From Halomonas litopenaei (GTDB taxonomy: Bacteria > Pseudomonadota > Gammaproteobacteria > Pseudomonadales > Halomonadaceae): a stretch of 64,000 nt of DNA. Shown here piece after piece: positions 8,454-17,054 of the stretch. The stretch lies in assembly GCF_017303055.1 (NCBI RefSeq), contig NZ_JAEKJT010000001.1, positions 434,001 to 498,000 of the forward strand, given 5' to 3'. A model generated the notes under the pieces. That model had not been told where the DNA came from, did not search any database, and saw only the letters and a program-made list of their open reading frames with translations. The position numbers were made by a program, and so were the translations under genes. Within the stretch, counting starts at the first letter, position 1. Each line of letters starts with the position of its first letter.

Positions 8454-10361
8454 TCAGTTATATTTCGTACCTGTGCGAGACCCTGTGCTTTCAACCCTGC
8501 TGCCGTGGGCCCCACCGCTTGTTTTGCCGCTTAGCCCCAATGGGCCTGCGCGCAGCAGTCGTGCGATGCTGGCGGCATCGGTAGGGCGGTGGTAGTAGTA
8601 GCCTTGCAGCAGGTCGCATCGCATCTCCTGTAGCAGGGCTTCCTGTTCGGCGGTCTCGACGCCTTCGGCGATGACTTCAAGGCCCAGGCGGTGGCCAAGG
8701 AAAATACTGGCTTCCATGATGGCGCGGTCTTTGGGGTCCTGGGTGCACTCGGCCACGAAGGTGCGGTCGATCTTCAGTGCAGTGACGGGCAGGAACTTCA
8801 GGTAGCTCATGGAAGAGAAGCCTGTCCCGAAGTCATCGATGGCGATCTTGTAGCCCTGGTCATACAGGCAGCGCAGGCTATCCAGTACGCTCTGGCCGGC
8901 CTCGATCAACACGTTCTCGGTCAGTTCGATACCAATATCCTTGGGGCCGAGCCCGTAGCTCTCGACGCAACGGGAGCACTCCTCGAACATGCCCGGCATC
9001 ATCGCGTGCCTGCCCGAGATATTGATGTCGACCCTGACCCGCCTTAGCCCTTGCTGACGCCAGCGCTGTTGCTGCTGGCAGGCGTGATGCAGCACCCAGT
9101 CTTCCAGTCGCGTGATCAGCTCGCTGCGTTCGGCCACCGGAATGAATTCCCCGGGGGAGATAAACTCGCCTTCCGCGGTGGTCCAGCGCAGCAGCGCTTC
9201 CATGGAGTCGATGTAGCCGCTGCTTGCGGACACCTGGGGCTGATAGGCCAGGCTTAGCTCGCCCTCCTTGTCAGCCTTGCCATCCTGGTCGAGCAGGCGC
9301 TGCAGGCTCGCGGCGATCCTGTGCTGGCGCACCATGGCAGCGTGAGCCTCAGGGCTGAAGAAGCGGTAGGTGTTGCGGCCTTCCTGCTTGGCCCTGGTCT
9401 TGGCCGCATCGGCGTTACCGACCAGTTCCTGTACCGCGCTGCCATTGTCGGGATAGAGGCTGAGCCCGACCGATGCATTGATGCGCAGCTCCCGGTTCTG
9501 GATGCGCATGGGCCTGGCGATGCTCTCAAGAAGCCGGTCGGCCACCTGGGTGGCGTCATTGGCCACATCGACCCGCGGCATGGCCAGCACGAATTCATCG
9601 GTGCCAAAGCGTGCCAGCAGGTCGTGGCTGCGTCGAAAGGACTTTAGCTGCCGGGCCGCTTCCTTGATGACCTTGTCCCCGTATTCGTAGCCGTGGGTGT
9701 CGTTGATCTCGTTGAAGCGATCCAGATCGATAAACAGGATCAACAGGCTGTCATCATGTAGCCGGCATTCTTCGAGCATACCCGCCAGGTCATGTTCGAA
9801 GGCGTGGCGGTTGGGCAGCCCCGTCAAACGGTCAAAGCGGGTCATGTAGTCCAGGTCGCGGCGGGCCTGGCGTTCGCCTGCCAGGTCGATGTCGATACAG
9901 AACATCAGCGGGTTGTCGCTGCCCTGGGCAAGCATCACGTGGTGGGAAAAGACCGGCACGGTGGCGCCGGAGCGATGCTTCAGTTCCAGTTCTTCCGGGG
10001 GGATTTCGGTGCCGTGGCAGACCCACGCCTGATGAGCGTCGATAACCGCAGGCACCATGGCATCGGGAATCAACAGCTCTTCCAGCCGGCGGCCAAGGGC
10101 TTCCTGCTCGCTGTAGCCATACAGTGCCTGACTGGCGCTGTTCCAGTAGATGACCCGACGATCACGATCGTACCCCTGCACGGCCACTCGCGAGAGACTC
10201 ATCAGCAGCTCGCGGAAACGCCATTCACTGAGCGTCAGTGATGGAAGCGCCGGCGCCTCGGCTTCGCTCTGGCTAAGCCGCTGATCGCTAGCCTGTTTGC
10301 GACTGTCCTGCTTGGCGCGAGGATAGGGTGGAAGTCTGTCACCGATGTGCAATGGCGTCAT
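8454..10361 (-). CDS. PAS-GGDEF-EAL cyclic-di-GMP turnover protein
   Basis: A 635-residue soluble protein. A PAS domain lies at about 50-170 (YGYSEQEALGRRLEEL), a GGDEF domain at about 180-345 and an EAL domain at about 370-615. The GGDEF signature is GTDEF, preceded five residues earlier by an intact RxxD inhibitory site (RSHD). The EAL domain keeps all key residues I can recognise: EALLRW, INISGRH, IELTEN, DDFGTGF, LKIDRTF and IAEGVE. It is therefore probably an active phosphodiesterase, with uncertain cyclase activity. There are no membrane spans, so it should act in the cytoplasm, sensing a ligand or redox state through PAS. It lies between wzz and a dioxygenase gene transcribed away from it. 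A regulatory link to the LapD adhesin circuit is plausible but unproven. Confidence 0.92.
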   Translation of the reverse strand: MTPLHIGDRLPPYPRAKQDSRKQASDQRLSQSEAEAPALPSLTLSEWRFRELLMSLSRVAVQGYDRDRRVIYWNSASQALYGYSEQEALGRRLEELLIPDAMVPAVIDAHQAWVCHGTEIPPEELELKHRSGATVPVFSHHVMLAQGSDNPLMFCIDIDLAGERQARRDLDYMTRFDRLTGLPNRHAFEHDLAGMLEECRLHDDSLLILFIDLDRFNEINDTHGYEYGDKVIKEAARQLKSFRRSHDLLARFGTDEFVLAMPRVDVANDATQVADRLLESIARPMRIQNRELRINASVGLSLYPDNGSAVQELVGNADAAKTRAKQEGRNTYRFFSPEAHAAMVRQHRIAASLQRLLDQDGKADKEGELSLAYQPQVSASSGYIDSMEALLRWTTAEGEFISPGEFIPVAERSELITRLEDWVLHHACQQQQRWRQQGLRRVRVDINISGRHAMMPGMFEECSRCVESYGLGPKDIGIELTENVLIEAGQSVLDSLRCLYDQGYKIAIDDFGTGFSSMSYLKFLPVTALKIDRTFVAECTQDPKDRAIMEASIFLGHRLGLEVIAEGVETAEQEALLQEMRCDLLQGYYYHRPTDAASIARLLRAGPLGLSGKTSGGAHGSRVESTGSRTGTKYN

Positions 10362-10694
10362 ACCCCTGTGCGGTCAATCACGACGTAGTAGTGGAAGAGA
10401 GTGGCTGAAGAGATTGCGTCGAACTGCACACGTTGTAATGGACATGCATATGTAGCAAGTGTCGTACAGAACGTCCCGAAGCGCGACCTAAGACGGTATC
10501 AGGAACATGAAAAGTGAGTTTTACCATGCCGACGGCATGGGTGGCGATACCAGCAAAGCGGTAGGGTTTTAGTCTCCGGTTTTGCGTACAAACCGGCATT
10601 TGACCGGCTTCAAGGGCCTCCACATGATCCTCGTTGTTGCGTAAGCAACATCCATGAAATGCGCGTGAATGCGCATAAAAACGAGGAAAATGTC
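10362..10694 (+). promoter_or_regulatory. Hairpin-rich leader upstream of the dioxygenase gene
   Basis: This 333-base divergent gap holds a dense run of inverted repeats reading towards the gene at 10695: CCATGCCG-A-CGGCATGG (10524-10540), CCGGTTT-TGCGTAC-AAACCGG (10576-10596), TGTTGC-GTAA-GCAACA (10635-10650, a GNRA-like loop) and ATGCGC-GTGAAT-GCGCAT (10659-10676). A second GACCGG at 10602-10607 could compete for the 10576 arm, which would give alternative folds. A 21-codon reading frame starts at 10507 (MKSEFYHADGMGGDTSKAVG...) with AGGA only two bases before its ATG. I do not recognise a known riboswitch class. Confidence 0.45.
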
Positions 10695-11525
10695 ATGAAA
10701 TCAATCAAAGAGATGAACGTCGGCCGCCATCTGGCGCTGGTGGAGGACGCCGGTGCGATACAAGAATGGTATGAAACACCTGCTCCTGGCTATTGGGAGT
10801 CATCGGTCCACGAGGGAGTGGCTTCTCAGTCCTGGAGCAAGACGACGCTGGCGCGGATTGATCTGGCTGCGTGGCAAGCCTTCGTGGCGGATCTACCCCG
10901 CGACCCCTACGTCAACCAGCGTTGGAAGCGGATGTCCTGGCTGCACCTGAACGATAGCGGTGAGGTCGAGACACTGGGTGAATGCCCCATGGCCCAGGGA
11001 GGTCGCTTCAATGATGCGGCCAGCATGGCTGATCGCCTGCGTTACTACGAGCCGCTGCTGCCGGCCTTTACCGAGCGTGAGGACGTGAAGGCCTTCGTCA
11101 AGGCGTGGGCAGAGCTGTGGGAGTTGCCGGCCAGGTCACCCATCCTGATGCAGATTACCGGGGTGAGAGGGGATGGCTGCGTCGACCCGCTGCAGGGGCA
11201 GGGAATCCACGCCGACGGCTGCAAGTACCTGAGTATCGTGGTGCTCAGCCGTGACAACGTCGAGGGCGCGGTTAACACCCTGTACCTGGACAAGGCCGGA
11301 CAGCAGGAGGTGGGCCGTATCACCCTGGCCCCGGGTGAGATACTGCACTTGCGCGATGATCAGCTGTTCCACAGCGTGGACAGCATCCGCCAGTGTCGCG
11401 AGGACGCCCCGTTCGAGCGCTTCATCATTATCATCAACGCCTGCTTTGTGGACGAGTTCCAGAACCGCATGCTGCGCAGGCACTTTCCCGACGCCACCCT
11501 CAACGTGGCGGTACACGACAGCTAA
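10695..11525 (+). CDS. 2-oxoglutarate/Fe(II) dioxygenase, amino-acid hydroxylase type (2OG-Fe_Oxy_2 family)
   Basis: A 276-residue protein resembling the family that includes bacterial L-isoleucine 4-hydroxylase. The iron-binding facial triad is visible as H172-x-D174 (QGIHADGCKY) and H226 (LFHSV), and R242 (ERFIIIIN) is placed to bind 2-oxoglutarate. The fold would be a cytoplasmic double-stranded beta helix hydroxylating a free amino acid. I chose the ATG at 10695 because AGGA lies 7 bases upstream (10684-10687); the frame opens at 10659 but overlaps a leader hairpin. It is monocistronic, converging on an aminotransferase across a hairpin. In halophiles hydroxylated amino acids can serve as solutes, but the substrate here is not readable from sequence. 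Confidence 0.8.
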   Translation: MKSIKEMNVGRHLALVEDAGAIQEWYETPAPGYWESSVHEGVASQSWSKTTLARIDLAAWQAFVADLPRDPYVNQRWKRMSWLHLNDSGEVETLGECPMAQGGRFNDAASMADRLRYYEPLLPAFTEREDVKAFVKAWAELWELPARSPILMQITGVRGDGCVDPLQGQGIHADGCKYLSIVVLSRDNVEGAVNTLYLDKAGQQEVGRITLAPGEILHLRDDQLFHSVDSIRQCREDAPFERFIIIINACFVDEFQNRMLRRHFPDATLNVAVHDS

Positions 11526-11634
11526 GCGATCTGTTCGCCCAAGCCGATGCGGTTGGCTGCACTCACGCCTTTGCCTGAGCGTTAGCCGTTTGGCACCGGC
11601 GGGCGGCAACCACTCAAGGAGGTAGCCCCTGACG

Positions 11635-11668
11635 TCATCGCCGACGGGCCTGTGCCCGTCGGCGATGA
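11635..11668. terminator. Stem-loop between convergent genes
   Basis: A 15-bp perfect stem (11635-11649 with 11654-11668) closing a 4-base loop sits between the convergent dioxygenase and aminotransferase genes. There is no T-run on either side, so it may be a weak intrinsic or a 3'-end-protecting hairpin. Confidence 0.6.
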
Positions 11669-11710
11669 TCCTGTGGGTGATAGCCCACTTTGAAGTCTTT
11701 CAGCAGAGGC

Positions 11711-12829
11711 TCAGCGAGCTTGAATCGCCTGCTCGAGCCTGGCCAGGCGGCCCGGCTCCAGGGCGTCGGCCACTGCGGTGATGCGCAGCACGTGCCCCAG
11801 CGCCGGGTGCGCGGGTCGCGCGATCAGCTTGCCCTCATTCAACAGGTCGGCGTGAACCTGGCGCGCCGTGTCGGCGTCGGCCAGGCGTATTCCAATGAAG
11901 TTGGTGCCGCTTTCCAGTACGTCGGCCCCCAGTGCCTTGAAGTGTTCTGCGAGGCGGTGACGACGCTCCAGCACCGCCTGGATGTGCGCGTCGGTCTCAT
12001 TTTGGTGGTCGAGCACCACCTCGGCGGCGGCCAGACTCAAGGTGGACACCGCATAGTGGATGCGCACCTTCATCAGCATCGCCAGGGTGTCAGGGTCGGC
12101 GATGGCGTAGCCGACCCGCAGGCCCGCCAGGCCGTGGGCCTTGGACAGCGTCCTGCACCGAATCACCCCCGGCAGGGCGCGGGTAAAGGCGGGTTCTGCC
12201 GCATCATCCCGAAAGTCATGGTAGGCCTCGTCGAGCAGCAGCCAGCAGTCCTTGGGTAGCTCTGCTCGCAGCCGTTCGACTTCCGCCACGGGGTGGACGT
12301 GGCCTGTGGGGTTGTCAGGGTTGGCCAGGTACACCAGGCGAGCCTGATGCCGGTGGGCGGCCTCTATCAGCACATCGATGTCCGGTGCCAGGGCGTCGGC
12401 GGTTTCGTGATAGTCGACTTCCACCAGCCGACACCCCTGGCCCTGGGCGAAGTAGCCAAAGGTGGGGTAGGTCCCGGCGGAGCTGACCACGGTAGTGCCG
12501 GTTGGCGCGGTGGCCCGCAGTACCAGCGCCAGCAGGCTGTCGCAGCCGGCATCTACCAGCAGGGTATCCAGCTCGAAGCCATGCAGGCGGCACAGGCGTT
12601 CACGCACGGCCAGGGCTTCCGCGTCGCCATAGCAGTAAACGTGTTCGGCCATGGCGTCGCCGAAGGCGTCACGCAGGGCGCGATGTGGCATGTCGAGCCC
12701 TTCGTTGGAGCCGAGGCGATGAGGGATCTCCTTGCCGATCCGGCGCTTGAGCACCCAGATGCCTGGGAAGGGGTTATCCGGTCCCGGGGTGTAGAGGTGA
12801 TCAGCGAAGGCGGGGGTGTCGGAGGCCAT
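11711..12829 (-). CDS. HisC-like PLP-dependent aminotransferase (class I/II)
   Basis: A 372-residue fold-type I aminotransferase. The PLP lysine is K230 in TLSKAHGLAGLRVGYA, the cofactor Asn/Asp motifs are NPDNPTG and LLLDEAYHDF, and the C-terminal arginine that binds the substrate carboxylate is in HVLRITA. It resembles histidinol-phosphate aminotransferase in length and motifs. The ATG at 12829 has AGGA 6 bases upstream; the frame is open to 12940 through repeat sequence. It lies downstream of a peptide-type importer and an FAD-linked oxidase, not among histidine genes, so it probably transaminates an imported compound rather than serving histidine synthesis. A 146-base gap from the oxidase leaves room for its own promoter. 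Confidence 0.85.
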   Translation of the reverse strand: MASDTPAFADHLYTPGPDNPFPGIWVLKRRIGKEIPHRLGSNEGLDMPHRALRDAFGDAMAEHVYCYGDAEALAVRERLCRLHGFELDTLLVDAGCDSLLALVLRATAPTGTTVVSSAGTYPTFGYFAQGQGCRLVEVDYHETADALAPDIDVLIEAAHRHQARLVYLANPDNPTGHVHPVAEVERLRAELPKDCWLLLDEAYHDFRDDAAEPAFTRALPGVIRCRTLSKAHGLAGLRVGYAIADPDTLAMLMKVRIHYAVSTLSLAAAEVVLDHQNETDAHIQAVLERRHRLAEHFKALGADVLESGTNFIGIRLADADTARQVHADLLNEGKLIARPAHPALGHVLRITAVADALEPGRLARLEQAIQAR

Positions 12830-12867
12830 AACGTATCCTGTAGAGGTTCCTGTGGTCGGTGACAATA

Positions 12868-12952
12868 AGCTTTTGAAGCAATGAGCTTTTGAGGCAATAA
12901 ACGTGGGTGCTTGAAAGCCGAAAATCCAAGAGCCGGGCATTTAAGAGCCGGG
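12868..12952. repeat. Two short tandem repeats upstream of the aminotransferase
   Basis: Two 15-base copies starting AGCTTTTGA at 12868-12882 and 12884-12898 differ at one base (period 16). Two copies of AAGAGCCGGG at 12928-12937 and 12943-12952 follow with a 15-base period. They occupy the aminotransferase promoter region. Confidence 0.6.
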
Positions 12953-12975
12953 TAGCTAATGTATCAACCAGGTCG

Positions 12976-14484
12976 TCAATGATCCTGGGCGGCTGTCCAT
13001 GGCACGACCTTGTGTCGGTTAAGCAGTCCCAACGGGTCGAGGCTGCGCTTTAGCGTCGCCATCAGCGCCAGTTCTTCAGGGCTGCGCGAGATCGATAGCC
13101 AGTCGCGCTTTTCCAGGCCGATGCCGTGTTCGGCCGAGATCGAGCCTTGCCGGTCGGCCAGGGGGCGGTACAGGCACGCTTCCACACCGTGGCGGGTCTC
13201 GGCATCGTTGCTGCCGACGCCCACGGACAAGTGCAGGTTGCCGTCGCCCAGGTGGCCGAACACCGCCAGCCGCGCCTGGGGCCAGCGTGCGGTCAGCGCC
13301 GACTCGACCTCATCCACGTAGTCCTGCATGGCGGAGATGGGCAGGCTGATATCGAAGGCCATCAGCGGGGACAGCGCCTCCACCAGGCCTTCGATGTCAT
13401 CGCGAATCGCCCACAGCCGCTCCCGCTGGGTGTCGGACTGGGCGATCACCGCATCACTGGCCCAGCCCTGTTCGAAGGCGCTTTCCAGCGCGCTCTCAAA
13501 CTGTGCCTGGTGGTGCGGCCCATCGCCGGACAGGGATTCCACCAGCGCGTAGTAGGGCGCGTCCAGCTCCAGCGGGGCGCTATGGCGGCCATTGGCGGTG
13601 ATCAGCGTTAGATGATTGCGCCACATCGCCTCGAAGGCCGCCAGGCCGCCGCCCAGTCGGTCTCGTAGGTGTGCCAGCAGGGCGGTCATGGAGGCGAAAT
13701 CCGGACAGGCAATCAGCGCAGTGCGGGCATCCGACAGCGCCGGCTGCAGGCGAAGCACGGCGCGAGTGACGACGCCCAGGGTACCCTCACTGCCGATAAA
13801 CAGCTGCTTGAGATCGTAGCCCGCGTTGTTCTTGAGCATCGGGCTCATGGCGCTGATGACCTGACCGTCTGCCAGCACGGCCTCGAGCCCCAGCACCTGC
13901 TGGCGCATCATGCCGTAGCGGATGACCCGGTTGCCTCCCGCATTGGTGGCGATGTTACCGCCAATGGTGCAGCTGCCGCGGGCCCCCAGGTCGAGGGGGA
14001 ACTGCATGCCAACCTCTCTGGCCGCCTCCTGCACCTGCTGCAGCGGTACGCCCGCCTGCACGGTGATGGTCCCGGCCAGTGGGTCCAGGTCCTCGATGCG
14101 GGTCAGCCGTTCCAGCGACAGCACCAGCTCGTCCGGTTCTGCCTCGGCGCCGTGAACCAGGCCGGTCAGCCCGCCGTGGGTGACGACGGGCTGGCGCACC
14201 TGGTGGCACAGCGTCAGTACCTCAGCCACCTCCTGCGGCGTGCCGGGCCGGACGATGGCAGCAGCCCGGCAGGCTGCGCCGCTCAACCAGTCCACCTGGC
14301 GGCGGGCCACGTCCTCGCCGGTCAGGACCTGATTGTCGCCGAGCCGCTCTCTCAAGGTGGCGAGCAGTGCGTTTCTATCCTCGGCGGACGCGCCCACCGA
14401 GGAGGACGCTGGGGACGAAGGCGACGCAGAGGCCGAAGAAGCGGTTAAGAAAGAGCCGGAGAGAGGAGATGTCGCTTCCGTCAT
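12976..14484 (-). CDS. FAD-linked oxidase, D-2-hydroxyacid dehydrogenase (GlcD/D-lactate dehydrogenase type)
   Basis: A 502-residue flavoprotein with an N-terminal FAD_binding_4 domain (VTHGGLTGLVHGAE and the FAD-phosphate segment GGNIATNAGGNRVIRYG) and a C-terminal FAD-oxidase_C domain (FGHLGDGNLHLSV, SAEHGIGLEKR). Members oxidise D-lactate, glycolate or larger D-2-hydroxyacids to 2-oxoacids, passing electrons to a carrier. Residues 6-35 form an unusual Ser/Ala/Pro-rich stretch that is not part of the fold. The ATG overlaps the stop of the upstream ATPase gene by 4 bases, so the genes are translationally coupled. The neighbours suggest the hydroxyacid arises from an imported peptide-like or acylated compound. 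Confidence 0.87.
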   Translation of the reverse strand: MTEATSPLSGSFLTASSASASPSSPASSSVGASAEDRNALLATLRERLGDNQVLTGEDVARRQVDWLSGAACRAAAIVRPGTPQEVAEVLTLCHQVRQPVVTHGGLTGLVHGAEAEPDELVLSLERLTRIEDLDPLAGTITVQAGVPLQQVQEAAREVGMQFPLDLGARGSCTIGGNIATNAGGNRVIRYGMMRQQVLGLEAVLADGQVISAMSPMLKNNAGYDLKQLFIGSEGTLGVVTRAVLRLQPALSDARTALIACPDFASMTALLAHLRDRLGGGLAAFEAMWRNHLTLITANGRHSAPLELDAPYYALVESLSGDGPHHQAQFESALESAFEQGWASDAVIAQSDTQRERLWAIRDDIEGLVEALSPLMAFDISLPISAMQDYVDEVESALTARWPQARLAVFGHLGDGNLHLSVGVGSNDAETRHGVEACLYRPLADRQGSISAEHGIGLEKRDWLSISRSPEELALMATLKRSLDPLGLLNRHKVVPWTAAQDH

Positions 14485-16217
14485 GATGAATAGGCCTCCT
14501 GCTGGCTGCCGCTACTTCCTTCGTTATGGCCTTCGCTCTTTTGTTCGCTCTTTCTTTCGCTCTTTTGTTCGATAGGACTGTCGTGACGGCTCCCGTGTTC
14601 GCTCTTGCGTCCAGGGATCGCTGCCAGCAGTTCCTTGGTGTACTCCTCCTTGGGGGTCAGGAAGACCTCCGAGGCGGTGCCCTGTTCGACGATGCGGCCG
14701 TGCTGCATGACGATGATCCGATCGCAGATTTGCGCCGCCACGCGCAGGTCGTGGGTAATGAACAGCAGCGACAGCGAGAAGCGCTGCTTGAGATCCTCCA
14801 GCAGTTCGAGCACCTGAGCCTGGATGGACACGTCGAGGGCAGACACCGCCTCGTCGGCCACGATCAGCTCGGGATCCAGCGCCAGGGCCCTTGCGATACC
14901 GATGCGCTGGCGCTGGCCGCCGGAGAACTCGTGGGGGTAGCGGTCTGCGCTGCCGCCGAGCCCGACCAGTTCCAGCAGTTCGTCGGCCTTGCTCAGGGCA
15001 TCGGCCTTGGGGAAACCGTTGGCGATGGGCCCCTGGGCGATCGCCATGCCCACCCGAGTGCGCGGGTTGAGGGAGGCATAAGGGTCCTGAAACACCATCT
15101 GTATCCGGTGGCGCTGTTGGCGCAGAGCGTCGCCACTTAGCGCCGACAGGTCTTCGCCTCCAATTAGGATTTCGCCACTGTCAGGACGTTCCAGCCGGAC
15201 GATGCAGCGTCCCAGGGTCGACTTGCCGGACCCGGACTCACCGACGATGCCGATGGTTTCCCCTCGGGACAGGGTAAAGCTGACGTCGTCCAGGGCGCGC
15301 ACTTCCCGAGACGGCTTGAATAAGCCCCCGCGAGAGCGGAAGACCCGATTCAGCTGTCGCACCTCCAGCATGGGCGCCGGTGGTTGCGACTCGCGCCGGG
15401 GTGGGGCAGCGTCGGCGGGTATGGCCTCGATCAGCGCTCGGGTGTAGTCATGCTGCGGATGGTCGAGGACGTCGTCTCGGCGGCCCAGCTCGACGATGTG
15501 TCCCTGACGCATGACACAGACGCGATTGGCGATCTCGGCCACGACGCCAAAGTCATGGGTGATGAACATGACTGCCATGCCGCGTCGCTGCTGCAGCTCC
15601 GCGATCAGCGAGAGAATTTGTGCCTGGGTGGTCACATCCAGGGCCGTGGTGGGCTCGTCGGCGATCAGCAGCCGCGGCTCCAGTGCCAGCGCCATGGCGA
15701 TCATCACGCGCTGGCGCTGGCCACCGGACAGCTCGAAGGGGTAGGCACGTATGGCGCGCTCCGGCTGGGGCAGGCCGACTTCCTTCAGCAGCTCCAGGGC
15801 TCGGGCCTGGCGCTGCGCGGGTTTCAGCTCTCCGTGGGCCTCGAACACTTCGGCGATCTGGTCGCCGATCCGCATCAGCGGGTTGAGCGCGGTCATCGGC
15901 TCCTGAAAGATCATGCCGATCTGCTTGCCGCGCAGGGCCCTGTGACGCTTGTCGTCCAGGCTCAAGAGGTCGATGCCTTCGAACAGGATGCGCCCTGCGG
16001 TGGCACGCACGCCCTTGGGCAACAGCCCCATGATGGTATTGGCCGCCATGGACTTGCCCGAGCCGGATTCCCCCACCACGCAGAGGATTTCGCCGGGGCT
16101 GACGTCGTAGCTGAGGTCTTCGACCGCATAGTCGCGGTCGGCCCCTTGGGGCAGGGCAACGCTGAGGCCTTCGATGCGCAGAATAGGCGCCGTGCTGTGG
16201 TCGTTGTTGGTCGCCAT
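14481..16217 (-). CDS. Peptide-type ABC transporter, fused double ATPase (DppD-DppF/YejF-like)
   Basis: A 578-residue protein with two complete ABC domains. The Walker A motifs are [10 protein letters not shown] and [11 protein letters not shown], the signature motifs LSGGQRQRV and [10 protein letters not shown], and the Walker B segments LLIADEPT and [12 protein letters not shown]. Each domain carries the oligopeptide-transporter C-terminal extension. It powers import through the two permeases encoded just upstream. The last 40 or so residues are a hydrophilic low-complexity tail rich in Glu-Lys-Ser, encoded by a 24-base direct repeat (14532-14547 and 14556-14571). The start is 3 bases after the DppC-type gene stop, confirming an operon. 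Confidence 0.93.
   Translation of the reverse strand: MATNNDHSTAPILRIEGLSVALPQGADRDYAVEDLSYDVSPGEILCVVGESGSGKSMAANTIMGLLPKGVRATAGRILFEGIDLLSLDDKRHRALRGKQIGMIFQEPMTALNPLMRIGDQIAEVFEAHGELKPAQRQARALELLKEVGLPQPERAIRAYPFELSGGQRQRVMIAMALALEPRLLIADEPTTALDVTTQAQILSLIAELQQRRGMAVMFITHDFGVVAEIANRVCVMRQGHIVELGRRDDVLDHPQHDYTRALIEAIPADAAPPRRESQPPAPMLEVRQLNRVFRSRGGLFKPSREVRALDDVSFTLSRGETIGIVGESGSGKSTLGRCIVRLERPDSGEILIGGEDLSALSGDALRQQRHRIQMVFQDPYASLNPRTRVGMAIAQGPIANGFPKADALSKADELLELVGLGGSADRYPHEFSGGQRQRIGIARALALDPELIVADEAVSALDVSIQAQVLELLEDLKQRFSLSLLFITHDLRVAAQICDRIIVMQHGRIVEQGTASEVFLTPKEEYTKELLAAIPGRKSEHGSRHDSPIEQKSERKSEQKSEGHNEGSSGSQQEAYSS
14532..14571. repeat. In-frame 24-base-period direct repeat in the ATPase tail
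   Basis: Two identical 16-base copies of TTCGCTCTTTTGTTCG (14532-14547, 14556-14571) are spaced by 24 bases, i.e. eight codons, and encode the repeated Glu/Lys/Ser tail of the double ATPase. Copy-number change would keep frame. Confidence 0.7.
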
Positions 16218-16220
16218 GGT

Positions 16221-17054
16221 TCAGCGCTCCCGAGCCAGTTTGGGGTTGAGGGCGTCGTCCAGTCCCTCGCCCACCAGGTTGAGGGCGAGCACCGTGAGCA
16301 GGATCGCCAGGCCAGGGAAGAACGATAGCCACCAGGCCTGGCGAATCACCGTGCGTGCGGCGCCGATCATGTAGCCCCAGGACATCACGTTGGGATCCCC
16401 GAGACCGAGGAAGGACAGCGACGACTCCAGCAGGATCGCGGTGGCGACCATCAAGGACGCCAGCACGATGATGGGCGACAGGGTGTTGGGCAGGATCTGG
16501 CGCAGCATGATCTGCAGGTTGCTCTGGCCGACCAGGCGCGCGGCCTCCACGTATTCGCGCTGGCGCAGGGACATGAATTCCGCGCGTACCAGGCGCGCCA
16601 CCGGTGGCCAGCTGACGATGGCAATGGCCAGCACGATGGAGGTCACGCTGGGCTGCATGATCGCCACCAGGACGATGGCCAGGGCAAAGTTGGGAATGGT
16701 CTGGAAGAACTCGGTGAAGCGCATCAGCGCATCGTCGACCCAGCCACCGTAGTAGCCGGCAATGGCGCCCAGGGGCACGCCGATGGCCAGGGCAACCGCG
16801 GTGGAGACCAGGCCGATCAACAGCGACACCCAGGCACCGTGCATCAGCCCGGCGGCAACATTGCGTCCCATGGTATCGGTGCCGAGCCAGAAGCCTTCCT
16901 GGGCCATGGGCGGCAGAAACGGACGCTGGACCATGCGCCAGGGTGATTCCGGAAACAGTAGCGGGGCGAGTACCGCCATCAGGATGATCGCCCACAGGAT
17001 CAGCAGGCCCACCAGGGCGCCTCGGTTCTGGGCAAAACGGGCAAAGAACGTCAT
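16221..17054 (-). CDS. Peptide-type ABC transporter permease, DppC-like
   Basis: A 277-residue inner-membrane permease with six predicted spans and an N-terminal extension typical of the DppC/OppC subunit (GTDTMGRN motif near residue 60, characteristic of this subunit). The cytoplasmic EAA loop is RLVRAEFMSLRQREYVEAARLVG, where it contacts the ATPase. It pairs with the DppB-like permease upstream, whose stop codon it overlaps by 4 bases. It precedes the fused ATPase gene by 3 bases. Confidence 0.92.
   Translation of the reverse strand: MTFFARFAQNRGALVGLLILWAIILMAVLAPLLFPESPWRMVQRPFLPPMAQEGFWLGTDTMGRNVAAGLMHGAWVSLLIGLVSTAVALAIGVPLGAIAGYYGGWVDDALMRFTEFFQTIPNFALAIVLVAIMQPSVTSIVLAIAIVSWPPVARLVRAEFMSLRQREYVEAARLVGQSNLQIMLRQILPNTLSPIIVLASLMVATAILLESSLSFLGLGDPNVMSWGYMIGAARTVIRQAWWLSFFPGLAILLTVLALNLVGEGLDDALNPKLARER

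Noticed and set aside
10362..10694. Known cyclic-di-GMP (GEMM) riboswitch
   Set aside because: GCAAAGC and GGTAG fragments occur near 10553-10565, but the conserved stem layout is missing.
11711..12829. Aminotransferase as the histidine biosynthetic HisC
   Set aside because: Motifs fit, but no other his gene is near and the gene sits at the end of an importer operon, so I kept a generic call.
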